A stretch of 64,000 nt of DNA, from NCBI RefSeq assembly GCF_003001935.1, contig NZ_PVNG01000025.1, positions 162,632 through 226,631 on the forward strand. The letters are read 5' to 3'. The DNA is from Nonomuraea fuscirosea. GTDB taxonomy: Bacteria > Actinomycetota > Actinomycetes > Streptosporangiales > Streptosporangiaceae. This document shows positions 1-8,841 of this stretch, piece by piece; within the stretch, counting starts at the first letter, position 1, and every line of letters begins with the position of its first letter. The position numbers were made by a program, and so were the translations under genes. Below the pieces are notes generated by a model. It was given only the letters and a program-made list of their open reading frames with translations. It made no database searches and was not told the origin of the DNA.

Positions 1-890
1 GGCCTGCCCTCGTGGTCGACGACGACGATCGCCCCCGCCCGCTGCTCGCCGGCCTGCCGCAGCGCCTCGGCGAGCGGCGTCTCGGCGGTCACCGGGATGG
101 CTCTGCGGGCCAGGGCGCGCGCGTTGACCCGCGGGATGCGCTGGCGGATCTTGGCGATGCGCAGCGACTGGCTGGCGCCCATCCAGATGAACGCGGACAG
201 CACCAGCGGCCACACCAGGTCGACGGTGTCGAGGGCGCGCCCGCTCGTCAGCGCGGTCGTCACCGGGAAGACCACCAGCGCCACGGCCAGCACCCGCCCG
301 CCCCAGGCCGCCACGACGGTGCCGGAGCCCGGGTTGCCGCTGAGCTTCCAGACGCCGGCGCGCAACATCCTGCCGCCGTCGAGCGGCAGCCCCGGCAGCA
401 GGTTGAACACGCCGACGATGAGGTTGGCGAACCACAGCTGCCAGGTCAGCGCCTCGAGGATGCCGCCGTCGTTGATCAGCCACACGTCGGCGGCCAGGCC
501 GGCGCCGGCCAGCCCGAGCGAGAGCGCGGGGCCCGCGGCGGCGACCATGAACTCCTTGCCCGGCGTGGGCGGCTCCTTCTCGATCTCCGAGACGCCGCCG
601 AGGAGGTAGAGGGTGATCCGGCGGACCGGCAGGCCGTAGGACTTGGCCAGGACGCTGTGGGCCAGCTCGTGCAGCAGCACCGAGACGTAGAGCAGCACGG
701 CGAACAGGAACGCGACCCCGTACGCGGCGAACTCGCCGAGGTCGGGCAGCATCTGCCGCATCCGGGGGCCGAACATGACGGTGATGAACGCCGCCACCAG
801 GAACCACGTCCACGACACGTACACCGGAATACCGAACGGCTTCCCCATCCGGATGCCGGAGAACTCCTGCCGCGGGCTCTGCTCGCTCAC
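1..890 (-). CDS. Site-2 protease family (M50) membrane metalloprotease with CBS domain, 3' end cut by window
   Basis: This is an intramembrane zinc metalloprotease. Read on the minus strand from GTG at 890, it begins SEQSPRQEFSGIRMGKPFG and is followed by a hydrophobic N-terminus. The zinc motif HELAHS lies in the second membrane segment and the second metal-ligand motif is NLLPGLPLDGGR. After the membrane domain the reading enters a CBS-like domain (RIPRVNARALARRAIPVT...) that runs off the window edge, so the C-terminus is missing. The start is supported by AAGGAG at 895-900. It is divergent from the RecB-like gene. The physiological substrate (anti-sigma factor or other) cannot be read from the sequence. 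Confidence 0.93.
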   Translation of the reverse strand, partial: MSEQSPRQEFSGIRMGKPFGIPVYVSWTWFLVAAFITVMFGPRMRQMLPDLGEFAAYGVAFLFAVLLYVSVLLHELAHSVLAKSYGLPVRRITLYLLGGVSEIEKEPPTPGKEFMVAAAGPALSLGLAGAGLAADVWLINDGGILEALTWQLWFANLIVGVFNLLPGLPLDGGRMLRAGVWKLSGNPGSGTVVAAWGGRVLAVALVVFPVTTALTSGRALDTVDLVWPLVLSAFIWMGASQSLRIAKIRQRIPRVNARALARRAIPVTAETPLAEALRQAGEQRAGAIVVVDHEGR

Positions 891-1006
891 CGCACTCCTT
901 GAACGTCCATTTACGTGCTGTTGCTGCCTTGATGCTACGCGCCGGATCACGTGATCCTCGTCCCGCGGGAGTTATTCTGTCGGGCTCTTGACCTAGAGTG
1001 CGGTGC

Positions 1007-1867
1007 ATGACGTTGACCGAACCGGTGATCATCGGAGCTCTCTCCCCGTCCCGGGCGGGCGATTTCATGACATGTCCGCTGCTCTACCGCTTCCGGGTGA
1101 TCGACCGGCTGCCCGAGAAGCCGTCGCAGGCGGCGGTGCGTGGCACGGTGGTCCACGCGGTCCTGGAGCGCCTCTACGACCTGCCCGCGCCCCGGCGTTC
1201 GGTGCCGGCCGCGCTGGAGCTGCTGGAGCCGCAGTGGCAGCGGTTACTGGCCGAGGAGCCGCAATACGCGCAGATGTTCGCCGACGCGGCCGAGCAGGCG
1301 GAGTGGCTGGATCAGGCGCGCGGCATGCTGGAGCGCTATTTCACGCTGGAGGACCCGACCCGGCTGGAGCCGGCCGAGCGGGAGCTCTACGTGGAGGCGG
1401 TGCTCGACGGCGGGCTGATGCTGCGCGGCTACGTCGACCGGCTCGACGTCGCGCCGACCGGCGAGGTCCGGGTGGTCGACTACAAGACGGGCAACGCGCC
1501 GGGGCCCGACTTCGAGGCCAAGGCGCTGTTTCAGATGAAGTTCTACGCGCTGGTGCTGTGGCGGCTGCGCGGGCAGGTCCCGCGGCTGCTGCAGCTGGTC
1601 TATCTGGGCGGCCGGGGCGAGGTGCTGCGGTACGCGCCCGACGAGGCCGACCTGCTGGCCACCGAGCGCAAGGTGATGGCGTTGTGGGCGGCGATCGAGC
1701 GGTCGCTGGAGTCGGGCGAGTGGCGGGCGCGCAGGAGCCGGCTGTGCGACTGGTGCGATCACCAGGCGCTGTGCCCGGAGTTCGGCGGCACCCCGCCGCC
1801 GGTGCCCGACCGGCAGCCGGGCGACACCGTGCGCAGCAGCCGCCGCGCCGCGACCGACGAGCTCTGA
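1007..1867 (+). CDS. RecB family (PD-(D/E)XK) exonuclease
   Basis: A 286-residue single-domain nuclease related to the RecB C-terminal domain and Cas4. The nuclease core is visible: RGTVVHAVLERLYD, then GYVDRLDVAP with VRVVDYKTG, the D...(D/E)xK catalytic motif. A cysteine near the N-terminus (MTCPLLYRF) and three near the C-terminus (RLCDWCDHQALCPEF) could hold a 4Fe-4S cluster as in Cas4/AddB. I chose ATG 1007 over ATG 998 because TAGAGT (994-999) lies exactly 7 nt upstream, which fits a leaderless transcript, and there is no Shine-Dalgarno. From memory it corresponds to mycobacterial Rv2119. No CRISPR genes are nearby, so a Cas role is unlikely. Confidence 0.9.
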   Translation: MTLTEPVIIGALSPSRAGDFMTCPLLYRFRVIDRLPEKPSQAAVRGTVVHAVLERLYDLPAPRRSVPAALELLEPQWQRLLAEEPQYAQMFADAAEQAEWLDQARGMLERYFTLEDPTRLEPAERELYVEAVLDGGLMLRGYVDRLDVAPTGEVRVVDYKTGNAPGPDFEAKALFQMKFYALVLWRLRGQVPRLLQLVYLGGRGEVLRYAPDEADLLATERKVMALWAAIERSLESGEWRARRSRLCDWCDHQALCPEFGGTPPPVPDRQPGDTVRSSRRAATDEL

Positions 1868-1953
1868 CCGGCCGGCGGGGACGACCAGGCGGATCGCGCT
1901 TATCCTCCCGTGGGAGGAGGTTCCGGGCTCTCACCTGGTCTTACAGTGAAGCG

Positions 1954-3171
1954 GTGCGCATAGATCGGAGCGGGCTCCACGACACGGTTCTGGCCGGGGT
2001 GGTGGCCGCGGCCTCCGTGGCGCAGTTCGTGCTCTACGGGCCCGCCCGGCTGCAGGCCGAAGGGCTGCCGGCCGAGGGCGTGCGCGCGCCCGACCCGCTC
2101 GGCGCCCTGCTGGTGGTGCTGGCGTGCGCGCCGGTGGCCGTGCGCCGCCGCTGGCCGCTGGCGGCGCTGTGCGCGGGGCTGGTGCCGGAGGCGCTGCTCG
2201 ACGTGGCCGGTTACGGCACGGGCGTGTCGGCGCTGTCCGGCATGGTGCTGCTCTATTCGGTGGCCTCCCATCGGGGGCTGGCGGTGGCGCTGGGCGCGCT
2301 GCTGCTGGCGGTGACGACCTACGCGGTCGGCGCGGTGGCGGGCCCGGTCATGGCGTCCGGGCCGAACGAGCACGTGGTCTTCGCGGTGGTGCTGGTGGCG
2401 GTGTGGGGGGCGGGCCGCAGCCTGCGGTTGCGCCGGGCGTACCTGGAGGAGCTGAAGGACCGGGCGGCCAGGCTGGAGCGGGCGCACGCGGCCGACACCA
2501 GGGCGGCGCGGGCCGAGGAGCGGTCGAGGATCGCCCGCGAGCTGCACGACGTGGTGGCCCACCACGTCAGCGTGATGACCGTGCAGGCGGCGGCGGCGCG
2601 GCGGGTGCTGGCCGCCGACCCCGACCTGGCCCGTGAGGCGCTGTCGGCGATCGAGCACACGGGCCGGCTGGCGATGACGGAGATGCGCAACATCGTGGGT
2701 GTGCTGCGCACGGACGCGCGCGCGGAGCTGGGCCCGCAGCCGGGCGTGCGGGATCTGCCGTCGCTGGTGGAGCAGATGCGCGAGGCGGGGCTGCCCACGT
2801 CGCTGCGGGTGGAGGGTGAGCCGGTGCCGCTGCCCGCCGGGGTGGACCTGGCGGCCTACCGGCTGGTCCAGGAGGGGCTGACCAACAGCCTGCGGCACGC
2901 GGGGGCGGGGGTGAAGGCGGTGGTGACCGTCCGCCACGATCCGGGCGAGCTGGACGTGGAGGTACGCGACGACGGCAACGGCGGCAAGAGCGGCGACGGC
3001 GGCGGCAGAGGCGGCGACAGCAGGGACGGCGAGGTGTCGCTGCCGTCAGGGCATGGTTTGGTGGGCATTCGCGAGCGCGTCGCCCTCTATGGTGGAATCC
3101 TCAGCATCGGTCCGCTACCGGGGGGCGGTTTCGAAGTGCGGGCGAGGTTCCCGTTGAAGGACGGTCTATGA
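1954..3171 (+). CDS. NarL-family sensor histidine kinase
   Basis: A 405-residue membrane sensor kinase. The N-terminal ~150 residues form several hydrophobic segments. A short coiled coil follows, then the HisKA_3 dimerisation helix with the phospho-accepting histidine in ARELHDVVAHHV, then the HATPase domain with LVQEGLTNSLRHA (N box), VEVRDDGNG (G1) and GHGLVGIRERV (G2). A Gly/Asp-rich insertion (NGGKSGDGGGRGGD) sits in the ATP lid. The start GTG 1954 is preceded by TACAGT (1942-1947) with 6 nt between, suggesting a leaderless message. It overlaps the response regulator by 4 bp (ATGA), so the two proteins are a coupled pair. The signal is unknown. Confidence 0.93.
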   Translation: MRIDRSGLHDTVLAGVVAAASVAQFVLYGPARLQAEGLPAEGVRAPDPLGALLVVLACAPVAVRRRWPLAALCAGLVPEALLDVAGYGTGVSALSGMVLLYSVASHRGLAVALGALLLAVTTYAVGAVAGPVMASGPNEHVVFAVVLVAVWGAGRSLRLRRAYLEELKDRAARLERAHAADTRAARAEERSRIARELHDVVAHHVSVMTVQAAAARRVLAADPDLAREALSAIEHTGRLAMTEMRNIVGVLRTDARAELGPQPGVRDLPSLVEQMREAGLPTSLRVEGEPVPLPAGVDLAAYRLVQEGLTNSLRHAGAGVKAVVTVRHDPGELDVEVRDDGNGGKSGDGGGRGGDSRDGEVSLPSGHGLVGIRERVALYGGILSIGPLPGGGFEVRARFPLKDGL

Positions 3172-3851
3172 CGATCAGAGTGCTGCTGGTGGACGACCAG
3201 CCGCTGCTGCGTACCGGATTCCGCCTGATCCTCGAGGCCGAGCCCGACATCACGGTGGTGGGGCAGGCGGGGGACGGCAAGGACGCTCAGGAGCAGACCA
3301 GGGCGCTGCTGCCCGACGTGGTGCTGATGGACATCCGGATGCCCGGGGTCGACGGCATCGAGGCGACCCGCCGGATCGTGCGGGAGGCGGCGCCGGCGGC
3401 GCACGTGCCGAAGGTGCTGGTGCTGACGACGTTCGACCTGGACGAGTACATCGTGGAGGCGCTGCGTTCGGGCGCGTCGGGGTTCCTGCTGAAGGACGTG
3501 CCGCCGGACGAGCTGGTGCAGGCCATCCGGGTGGTGGCGGCCGGCGACGCGATCGTGGCGCCGAGCGTGACCCGGCGGCTGCTGGACCGGTTCGCGGCGC
3601 GGCTGCCGTCGGCGTACGAGCAGGCCGCGCCCGCGCGGCTGGACCGGCTGACGGAGCGGGAGCTGGAGGTGCTGCGGCTGATCGCCAAGGGCATGTCCAA
3701 CGCCGAGATCGCGGCCAAGCTCGTGGTGAGCGAGACGACGGTGAAGACGCACGTGGGCAACGTGCTGACCAAGCTGGGGCTGCGTGACCGCGTGCAGGCG
3801 GTGGTGCTGGCGTACGAGACGGGCCTGATCACGCCGGGCGCCATCTCCTGA
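3168..3851 (+). CDS. NarL/LuxR-family response regulator
   Basis: A 227-residue two-domain regulator. The receiver domain has the acidic pair D9/D10 (LLVDDQPLLR), the phospho-acceptor D55 in VVLMDIRMPGVDG, the Thr of VLTTFD and the Lys of FLLKDVPPDEL. The C-terminal LuxR/GerE helix-turn-helix is LTERELEVLRLIAKGMSNAE followed by IAAKLVVSETTVKTHV. Its ATG overlaps the kinase stop, so translation is coupled. It is the cognate regulator of the kinase and is followed by a perfect-stem terminator at 3854-3896. Target genes are not evident. The neighbouring peptide importer is convergent and ends at the same terminator. Confidence 0.95.
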   Translation: MTIRVLLVDDQPLLRTGFRLILEAEPDITVVGQAGDGKDAQEQTRALLPDVVLMDIRMPGVDGIEATRRIVREAAPAAHVPKVLVLTTFDLDEYIVEALRSGASGFLLKDVPPDELVQAIRVVAAGDAIVAPSVTRRLLDRFAARLPSAYEQAAPARLDRLTERELEVLRLIAKGMSNAEIAAKLVVSETTVKTHVGNVLTKLGLRDRVQAVVLAYETGLITPGAIS

Positions 3852-3853
3852 GC

Positions 3854-3896
3854 CCGCCCGTCCGGCGCGCCTCGCGGGGGCACGCCGGACGGGCGG
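3854..3896. terminator. Bidirectional hairpin between response regulator and peptide ABC operon
   Basis: A perfect 14-bp inverted repeat (CCGCCCGTCCGGCG, 3854-3867, pairing with 3883-3896) with a 15-nt loop fills the 45-bp gap between two convergent genes. There is no U tract, as is common in high-GC actinobacteria, so it probably acts as a shared terminator. Confidence 0.7.
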
Positions 3897-4919
3897 TCAG
3901 CCGGTCTCGGCGGGTGTCTCCGGGGCCGGCTCGGTCACGTTCTCCGGGAAGTGGCAGGCCACCTGGTGGCCGCTGGCCAGTTCCGCCAGCGGCGGCTCGA
4001 CCGTCTTGCAGACCTCCTGCGCCTTCCAGCAGCGGGTGTGGAAGCGGCAGGCGGGCGGCGGGTTGAGCGGGCTGGGCACGTCGCCGGTCAGCCGGATGCG
4101 CTCGCGGTCCTTGCGCACCTTCGGGTCGGGCACGGGCACGGCGGACAGCAGCGCGTTGGTGTACGGGTGCATGGGCGAGCTGTAGAGCCGCTTGCGGTCG
4201 GCCACCTCGACGATCTTGCCGAGGTACATGACCGCGACCCGGTCGCTGATGTGGCGGACCACCGACAGGTCGTGGGCGATCACGACGTAGGTCAGGTCCA
4301 GCTCGTTCTGCAGGTCTTCGAGCAGGTTGACGACCTGGGCCTGGATCGACACGTCGAGCGCGGAGACCGGCTCGTCGGCGATGATCAGCTTGGGCTTGAG
4401 CGCGAGGGTGCGGGCGATGCCGATGCGCTGCCGCTGCCCGCCGGAGAACTCGTGCGGGTAGCGATTGTAGTGCTCGGGGTTGAGCCCGACCATCTCCAGG
4501 ATGTCCTGGACGGCCTTCTTGACGCCGTTCTCGGTCTTGACGCCCTGGATGCGGAAGGGCGCGCCGACGATGGCGCCGACCGTGTGGCGGGGGTTGAGCG
4601 ACGAGTACGGGTCCTGGAAGATCATCTGCATGTCGCGCCGGAGCGGCCGGAGCCGGCCCTGGCTCATGTGCGTGATGTCCTCGCCCTCGAAGACGACCTT
4701 GCCGGCCGTGGGTTCGAGCAACCTGGTGACCAGCCGTCCCGTGGTGGACTTGCCGCAGCCCGACTCGCCCACCAGGCCGAGCGTCTCGCCCTTGAACACC
4801 TCGAAGCTGATCCCGTCGACCGCCTTGACGGCGCCGACCTGCCTTTTGAGCAGGCCCTTGGTGACGGGGAAGTGCTTCTCCATGTTCTGCACGGACAGAA
4901 GCGGCTGATTCTCGCTCAC
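3897..4919 (-). CDS. Oligopeptide/dipeptide ABC transporter ATP-binding protein (OppF/DppF type)
   Basis: A 340-residue cytoplasmic ATPase. Walker A is GESGCGKST, the ABC signature is FSGGQRQRIGIARTL and Walker B is LIIADEPVSALD. The oligopeptide-family C-terminal extension PPPACRFHTRCWKAQEVC is present. N-terminal sequence is SENQPLLSVQNMEKHFPVT. The GTG start at 4919 overlaps the stop of the preceding ATPase by 4 bp (GTGA), giving translational coupling and fixing the start. It is the last gene of a five-gene importer operon (permease C, binding protein, permease B, ATPase D, ATPase F). Peptide import is inferred from family; the actual ligand is unknown. Confidence 0.95.
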   Translation of the reverse strand: MSENQPLLSVQNMEKHFPVTKGLLKRQVGAVKAVDGISFEVFKGETLGLVGESGCGKSTTGRLVTRLLEPTAGKVVFEGEDITHMSQGRLRPLRRDMQMIFQDPYSSLNPRHTVGAIVGAPFRIQGVKTENGVKKAVQDILEMVGLNPEHYNRYPHEFSGGQRQRIGIARTLALKPKLIIADEPVSALDVSIQAQVVNLLEDLQNELDLTYVVIAHDLSVVRHISDRVAVMYLGKIVEVADRKRLYSSPMHPYTNALLSAVPVPDPKVRKDRERIRLTGDVPSPLNPPPACRFHTRCWKAQEVCKTVEPPLAELASGHQVACHFPENVTEPAPETPAETG

Positions 4920-5941
4920 TGGATCTCCAGCACTGGCTTGATCTCGTTCTCCCATAGGCCTTGGCGCTCGCTCCTGCTCATGTGGCAGCGCACCAGGTGG
5001 CCTCCCTCGGTCTCGGCGAGGGCGGGCACCTCGGTGAGGGCCTTGCCGCCGGTGCGCTCGGCGTACGGGCAGCGGGGGTGGAAGGCGCAGCCCTGCGGCA
5101 CGTTGATCAGGGACGGCGGTGAGCCCTTGATCGGCAGCAGCCGTTCGGTGGGCTCGCGGTCGAGGCGGGGCATGGAGCCCAGCAGCCCCCAGGTGTAGGG
5201 GTGCTCCGGCCGGTAGAAGATGTCGTCGGCGCTGCCGTATTCGACGCACTTGCCGCCGTACATGACGAGGATGTCGTCGGACAGCTCGGCCACCACGCCG
5301 AGGTCGTGCGTGATGACGATCAGCGCGGAGTTGAACTCGCGCTGCAGGTCGCGCATGAGATCGAGGATCTGGGCCTGCACGGTCACGTCGAGCGCGGTGG
5401 TCGGCTCGTCGGCGATGAGCAGCTCGGGGTCGCAGGAGAGCGCCATGGCGATCATGGCGCGCTGGCGCATGCCGCCGGAGAACTCATGCGGGTAGCTGTC
5501 GACCCGGCCGGCGGGCTCGGGGATGCCGACGCGGCCGAGCATGTCGATGGCGTGCTTGCGGGCCACCTGCTTGGAGACGTCGTTGTGGATCCGGTAGGCC
5601 TCCATGATCTGGTGGCCGACCGTGTAGTAGGGGTGCATCGACGACAGCGGATCCTGGAAGATCATCGCCATCTTCTTGCCGCGCAGCCGGCGGACGTGCT
5701 CGGCGCTGGCGCCGTTGAGCTCCTCGCCGTCGAGCCAGATCTCGCCGCTGATCCGCGCGCGGCCGCCCTTGTGCAGGCCGAGCACGCCGAGGCTGGTCAC
5801 GCTCTTGCCGGAGCCCGACTCGCCCACGATGCCGAGGGTCTTGCCGCGCTCGACGCCGAACGACAGCCCGTCGACGGACTTGACCAGCCCGTCGTCCGTC
5901 GGGAAGTGGATCTTCAGGTCCTTGACGTCAAGAAAGCTCAC
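4916..5941 (-). CDS. Oligopeptide/dipeptide ABC transporter ATP-binding protein (OppD/DppD type)
   Basis: A 341-residue ATPase starting SFLDVKDLKIHFPTDDGLV from GTG 5941, which overlaps the upstream permease stop by 4 bp (GTGA). Walker A is GESGSGKS, the signature is FSGGMRQRAMIAMAL and Walker B is LLIADEPTTALD. The cysteine-bearing oligopeptide C-terminal motif GCAFHPRCPYAERTGG is present. It would dimerise with the OppF-type ATPase encoded immediately downstream to power the two permeases. Coupled starts throughout this half of the operon suggest stoichiometric synthesis. Confidence 0.95.
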   Translation of the reverse strand: MSFLDVKDLKIHFPTDDGLVKSVDGLSFGVERGKTLGIVGESGSGKSVTSLGVLGLHKGGRARISGEIWLDGEELNGASAEHVRRLRGKKMAMIFQDPLSSMHPYYTVGHQIMEAYRIHNDVSKQVARKHAIDMLGRVGIPEPAGRVDSYPHEFSGGMRQRAMIAMALSCDPELLIADEPTTALDVTVQAQILDLMRDLQREFNSALIVITHDLGVVAELSDDILVMYGGKCVEYGSADDIFYRPEHPYTWGLLGSMPRLDREPTERLLPIKGSPPSLINVPQGCAFHPRCPYAERTGGKALTEVPALAETEGGHLVRCHMSRSERQGLWENEIKPVLEIQ

Positions 5942-6951
5942 GACAACCTCACCCTCGGGTCGACCACCGCGTACAGGAGGTCGACGATCAGGCTCGCGAC
6001 GACCACGAAGCCGGCGGCCACCAGCACCACGCCCATCACCTGGGGCAGGTCCTGGTTCCTGATGGCCAGGATGGCGAACTGGCCGAGCCCGGGCAGAGTA
6101 TAGGTGGTCTCGGTGAGGACGGCGCCGCCGATGAGCAGGCCGAAGTCGATGCCGAACAGGGTCAGGATCGGGGTGAGCGCGGCGCGCAGGCCGTGCTTGA
6201 CCACGACCTTGCCCTCGCGCAGGCCCTTGGCCCTGGCCGTGCGGATGTAGTCCTCGCCCATCGTCTCCAGCATCCCGGCACGGGTCAGGCGCGCGTATCC
6301 GGCGGCGAACAGGAACGCCAGCGTGATCCACGGCAGCAACAGGTTGAAGGCCCATTGTGCCGGGTTGACGGTGAAGTCCGTCCACGCGCCGCCCGGCGGT
6401 GTCCAGCCGAGGCCGTAACTGAAGACGACCAGGGAGATCATGCCGGTGAAGAAGATCGGCAGTGACACGCCCGCCAGCGCGGTGCCCATGGACAGGCGGT
6501 CGAAGAAGCTGCCTCTGCGCAGCGCGGAGATCACGCCCACGCTCACGCCGGCCAGCACCCAGATGATCGCGGCTCCGACGGCCAGGGAGAAGGTGACCGG
6601 CAATCGGTCGACCAGGTCCGGCCAGACGGGCTGCCCGCTGATGAAGGAGTAGCCGAAGCAGGGTGCGGGGCACTGCTCGACACCCGCGCCGTAGTCATAC
6701 TCGGCGCCGGTGAACAGGCCTTTGACGAACCTGCCGTACTGCACGACCACCGGGTCGTTGAAGCCGAGCCGCTCGGCCACCAGGTGGACCGTCTCCGGTG
6801 TGGCCGCCCGGCCGACGTAACGCGACGCGAGAGCCTCGGGTGTCGCCCCGGCCCACTGCGGCACGACGAAGAAGATGCCGAACGTGACCATGCTGATCAC
6901 TATCAGCATGGCGAACGCGCCGATAAGACGCCTGATGATGTATGTGACCAC
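5938..6951 (-). CDS. Peptide ABC transporter permease (OppB/DppB type)
   Basis: A 337-residue inner-membrane permease. The N-terminus MVTYIIRRLIGAFAMLIVIS is the typical first transmembrane helix of DppB/OppB. The EAA loop that contacts the ATPase is EDYIRTARAKGLREGKVV, followed by LRAALTPILTLFG. A periplasmic insert of about 60 residues containing two cysteines (VEQCPAPCFGYS) precedes helix 2 and is longer than in E. coli DppB. The gene follows the binding protein after an 84-bp gap that contains a strong hairpin (6963-6993), and it is coupled to the downstream ATPase. Confidence 0.94.
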   Translation of the reverse strand: MVTYIIRRLIGAFAMLIVISMVTFGIFFVVPQWAGATPEALASRYVGRAATPETVHLVAERLGFNDPVVVQYGRFVKGLFTGAEYDYGAGVEQCPAPCFGYSFISGQPVWPDLVDRLPVTFSLAVGAAIIWVLAGVSVGVISALRRGSFFDRLSMGTALAGVSLPIFFTGMISLVVFSYGLGWTPPGGAWTDFTVNPAQWAFNLLLPWITLAFLFAAGYARLTRAGMLETMGEDYIRTARAKGLREGKVVVKHGLRAALTPILTLFGIDFGLLIGGAVLTETTYTLPGLGQFAILAIRNQDLPQVMGVVLVAAGFVVVASLIVDLLYAVVDPRVRLS

Positions 6952-6962
6952 CGCTACCGGCC

Positions 6963-6993
6963 GAGTGGCCCGCCCGCGGCGGGCGGGCCACTC
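6963..6993. terminator. Intra-operon hairpin between binding-protein and permease genes
   Basis: A near-perfect 31-bp palindrome (arms GAGTGGCCCGCCC / GGGCGGGCCACTC, loop GCGGC, 5 nt) lies between the binding-protein stop (7036) and the permease start (6951). It may attenuate transcription or protect the 3' end of the binding-protein mRNA, so that binding protein is made in excess over membrane components. Confidence 0.65.
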
Positions 6994-7035
6994 CTGCCTT
7001 CACCTGCCTTCGCTAGATCCCCGAACCTCGCCTGG

Positions 7036-8799
7036 TCACTCGACGCCGAGCAAGATGTAGTCGTACATGCTCTGGCCCTCGTTGTAGGCGACGTTGGTCA
7101 CGCGCGTGCCGCGCATGAGCAGCGACTTGGCCCACACGACCGGAAGGATGGAGGCGTCCTCCATGACCTTCTTGTCGACGTCGACCCACAGCTTGGCGCG
7201 GGCCGTCTCGTCGAGCTCGGAGGAGGCCTGGTCGATCAGCTTGTCGACCTCGGGGTTCTTGACACTGAGGTTGTAGTTGCCGGCCTTGCGGATGGTCCGG
7301 CTGTCGACGATGGCCTGCATGAAGCCGTATCCGTCGGGCCAGTCGGAGCCCCAGCCGTGGCCGGCCAGGCCGATGCCGTTCTTCTTGACGTAGTCGGTGT
7401 TACCCGCGTAGTCGGAGAAGTAGCTGGAGCCGGGGAAGCCCTTGAGCTCGACCTTGATGTTGACCTTGGCCAGCGCCTGCTGCATCGCCTCGGCCAGCGC
7501 CTTCTCGCGGGGGCGGTCGGAGCGGAAGGCCATGGTGGTGGAGAAGCCGTTGGGCTGGCCGCAGGCGGTCAGCGCCTCCTTGGCCTTGGCCACGTCACCC
7601 TTGTTCTCGGGGGTGGTGTAGAGGTCGAACTTCTCCTGGCCGACGATGGGCGGCGGCATGACGTTGGTGGCGATGTCGCCGCCGGCCAGCGGGCCTCCGT
7701 AGGCGGTCTGGTTGGCGACGCGGTCGGCCGCCCACATGACGGCCTTGCGGCACTCGACGTTGTCCATGGGCGGGTTGTCCGGGATGACCGAGACGTACCA
7801 GAGCCTGGGGATCGTCGGGTTGTCCGTGCGGGCCTTCAGCGCCGGGTCGGGCAGGACCTTGCCCAGGGCGGCCGGCTGCAGGCCGGTGCCGGGGATGTCG
7901 AGGTCGATGTCGCCGGAGATGAGCTGGTTGTCCAGGTCATCGGCGTTGACGTTGAGCTGGACCTCGATCCGGTCCGGCAGCGCCGGGCGGTTGGGGTCGG
8001 TCGCCGGGTCCCACTGGTCGTTGCGGACGAGCGTGAAGCGCTTGCCGATCTCGTTCGTCTCGAACTTGTACGGGCCCGAGGAGAGGACCTTCTCCTTGTA
8101 CTTGGCGCCCGTGTCCTTGTCCTTCGGCACCGGCGCGCTCATCGGCATCTGCACGATGTAGTCCATGGACGCGAACGGCTTCTTCAGGTGGAAGACGACC
8201 GTGCTGTCGTCGGTCGCCTCGACGGCCGACTTGTAGTCCACGTCGGCGGACTTGTAGACGCCCTTGAAGTCCTTCGGCCAGTCGAGCAGCTCGTTGAGGT
8301 AGGAGGGGCCGTGCGGGAAGGTCTCCTTGTCGTACGACCTGGCCACCGCGTAGGCGACGTCCTTGGCCGTGATGGGAGTGCCGTCCTCGTACTTCAGGCC
8401 GCTCTTGAGCTTGTACGTCCAGGTCTTGCCGTCATCGCTGGGCGTGCCGAGCCCTTCGGCCAGGTCGGGGATGACGGTGTTGCCCTCGGGGCCGGGGCCC
8501 GGCTTGTACATCGTCAGCGTCCGCCAGTAGAAGCGGCCGAAGTTGAACGAGTAGCCGTAGTAGGTGTCGCCGGGGTCGAGGCTGTCCCAGTCGGCCGAGT
8601 GGGCGGCCTTGAGGGTGCCGCCCTTCTTCGTCGACGGGTTGTACACCTGCGTCAGCGCGGCGTTGAACGCGGGTTGCGCGCCGCCGCCGGCGGCCGTCTG
8701 GGCGGGCTGCTGGGATGTTCCGCCACCGCCGCCACAGGCGGAGAGCACCAGGGCGAGCGCCGCTGTCGCGGCTCCGGCCAGTGCGTGTTTCCTTCTCAT
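7036..8799 (-). CDS. Extracellular peptide-binding lipoprotein (SBP family 5)
   Basis: A 587-residue solute-binding protein. The N-terminus is a lipoprotein signal (MRRKHALAGAATAALALVLS followed by AC) with the lipobox cysteine at residue 22 and a glycine-rich linker after it. Family-5 features include WDSLDPGDTYYGYSFNFGR and the long DppA-like fold up to SMYDYILLGVE. It is in the same operon as two permeases and two ATPases, with an unusual order in which the DppC-type permease comes first. Peptide binding is inferred from family and neighbours; opines, nickel or siderophore-peptides are other ligands known for the family. Confidence 0.94.
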   Translation of the reverse strand: MRRKHALAGAATAALALVLSACGGGGGTSQQPAQTAAGGGAQPAFNAALTQVYNPSTKKGGTLKAAHSADWDSLDPGDTYYGYSFNFGRFYWRTLTMYKPGPGPEGNTVIPDLAEGLGTPSDDGKTWTYKLKSGLKYEDGTPITAKDVAYAVARSYDKETFPHGPSYLNELLDWPKDFKGVYKSADVDYKSAVEATDDSTVVFHLKKPFASMDYIVQMPMSAPVPKDKDTGAKYKEKVLSSGPYKFETNEIGKRFTLVRNDQWDPATDPNRPALPDRIEVQLNVNADDLDNQLISGDIDLDIPGTGLQPAALGKVLPDPALKARTDNPTIPRLWYVSVIPDNPPMDNVECRKAVMWAADRVANQTAYGGPLAGGDIATNVMPPPIVGQEKFDLYTTPENKGDVAKAKEALTACGQPNGFSTTMAFRSDRPREKALAEAMQQALAKVNIKVELKGFPGSSYFSDYAGNTDYVKKNGIGLAGHGWGSDWPDGYGFMQAIVDSRTIRKAGNYNLSVKNPEVDKLIDQASSELDETARAKLWVDVDKKVMEDASILPVVWAKSLLMRGTRVTNVAYNEGQSMYDYILLGVE

Positions 8800-8841
8800 T
8801 GACTAACCCCTTGATTAGTGAGGTGGGGGATTGAGCGAAGT

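Noticed and set aside
1007..1867. Cas4 assignment for the RecB-like nuclease
   Set aside because: Cysteine pattern and size are similar, but there are no CRISPR arrays or other cas genes, and the genomic position matches the ordinary actinobacterial RecB-family gene.
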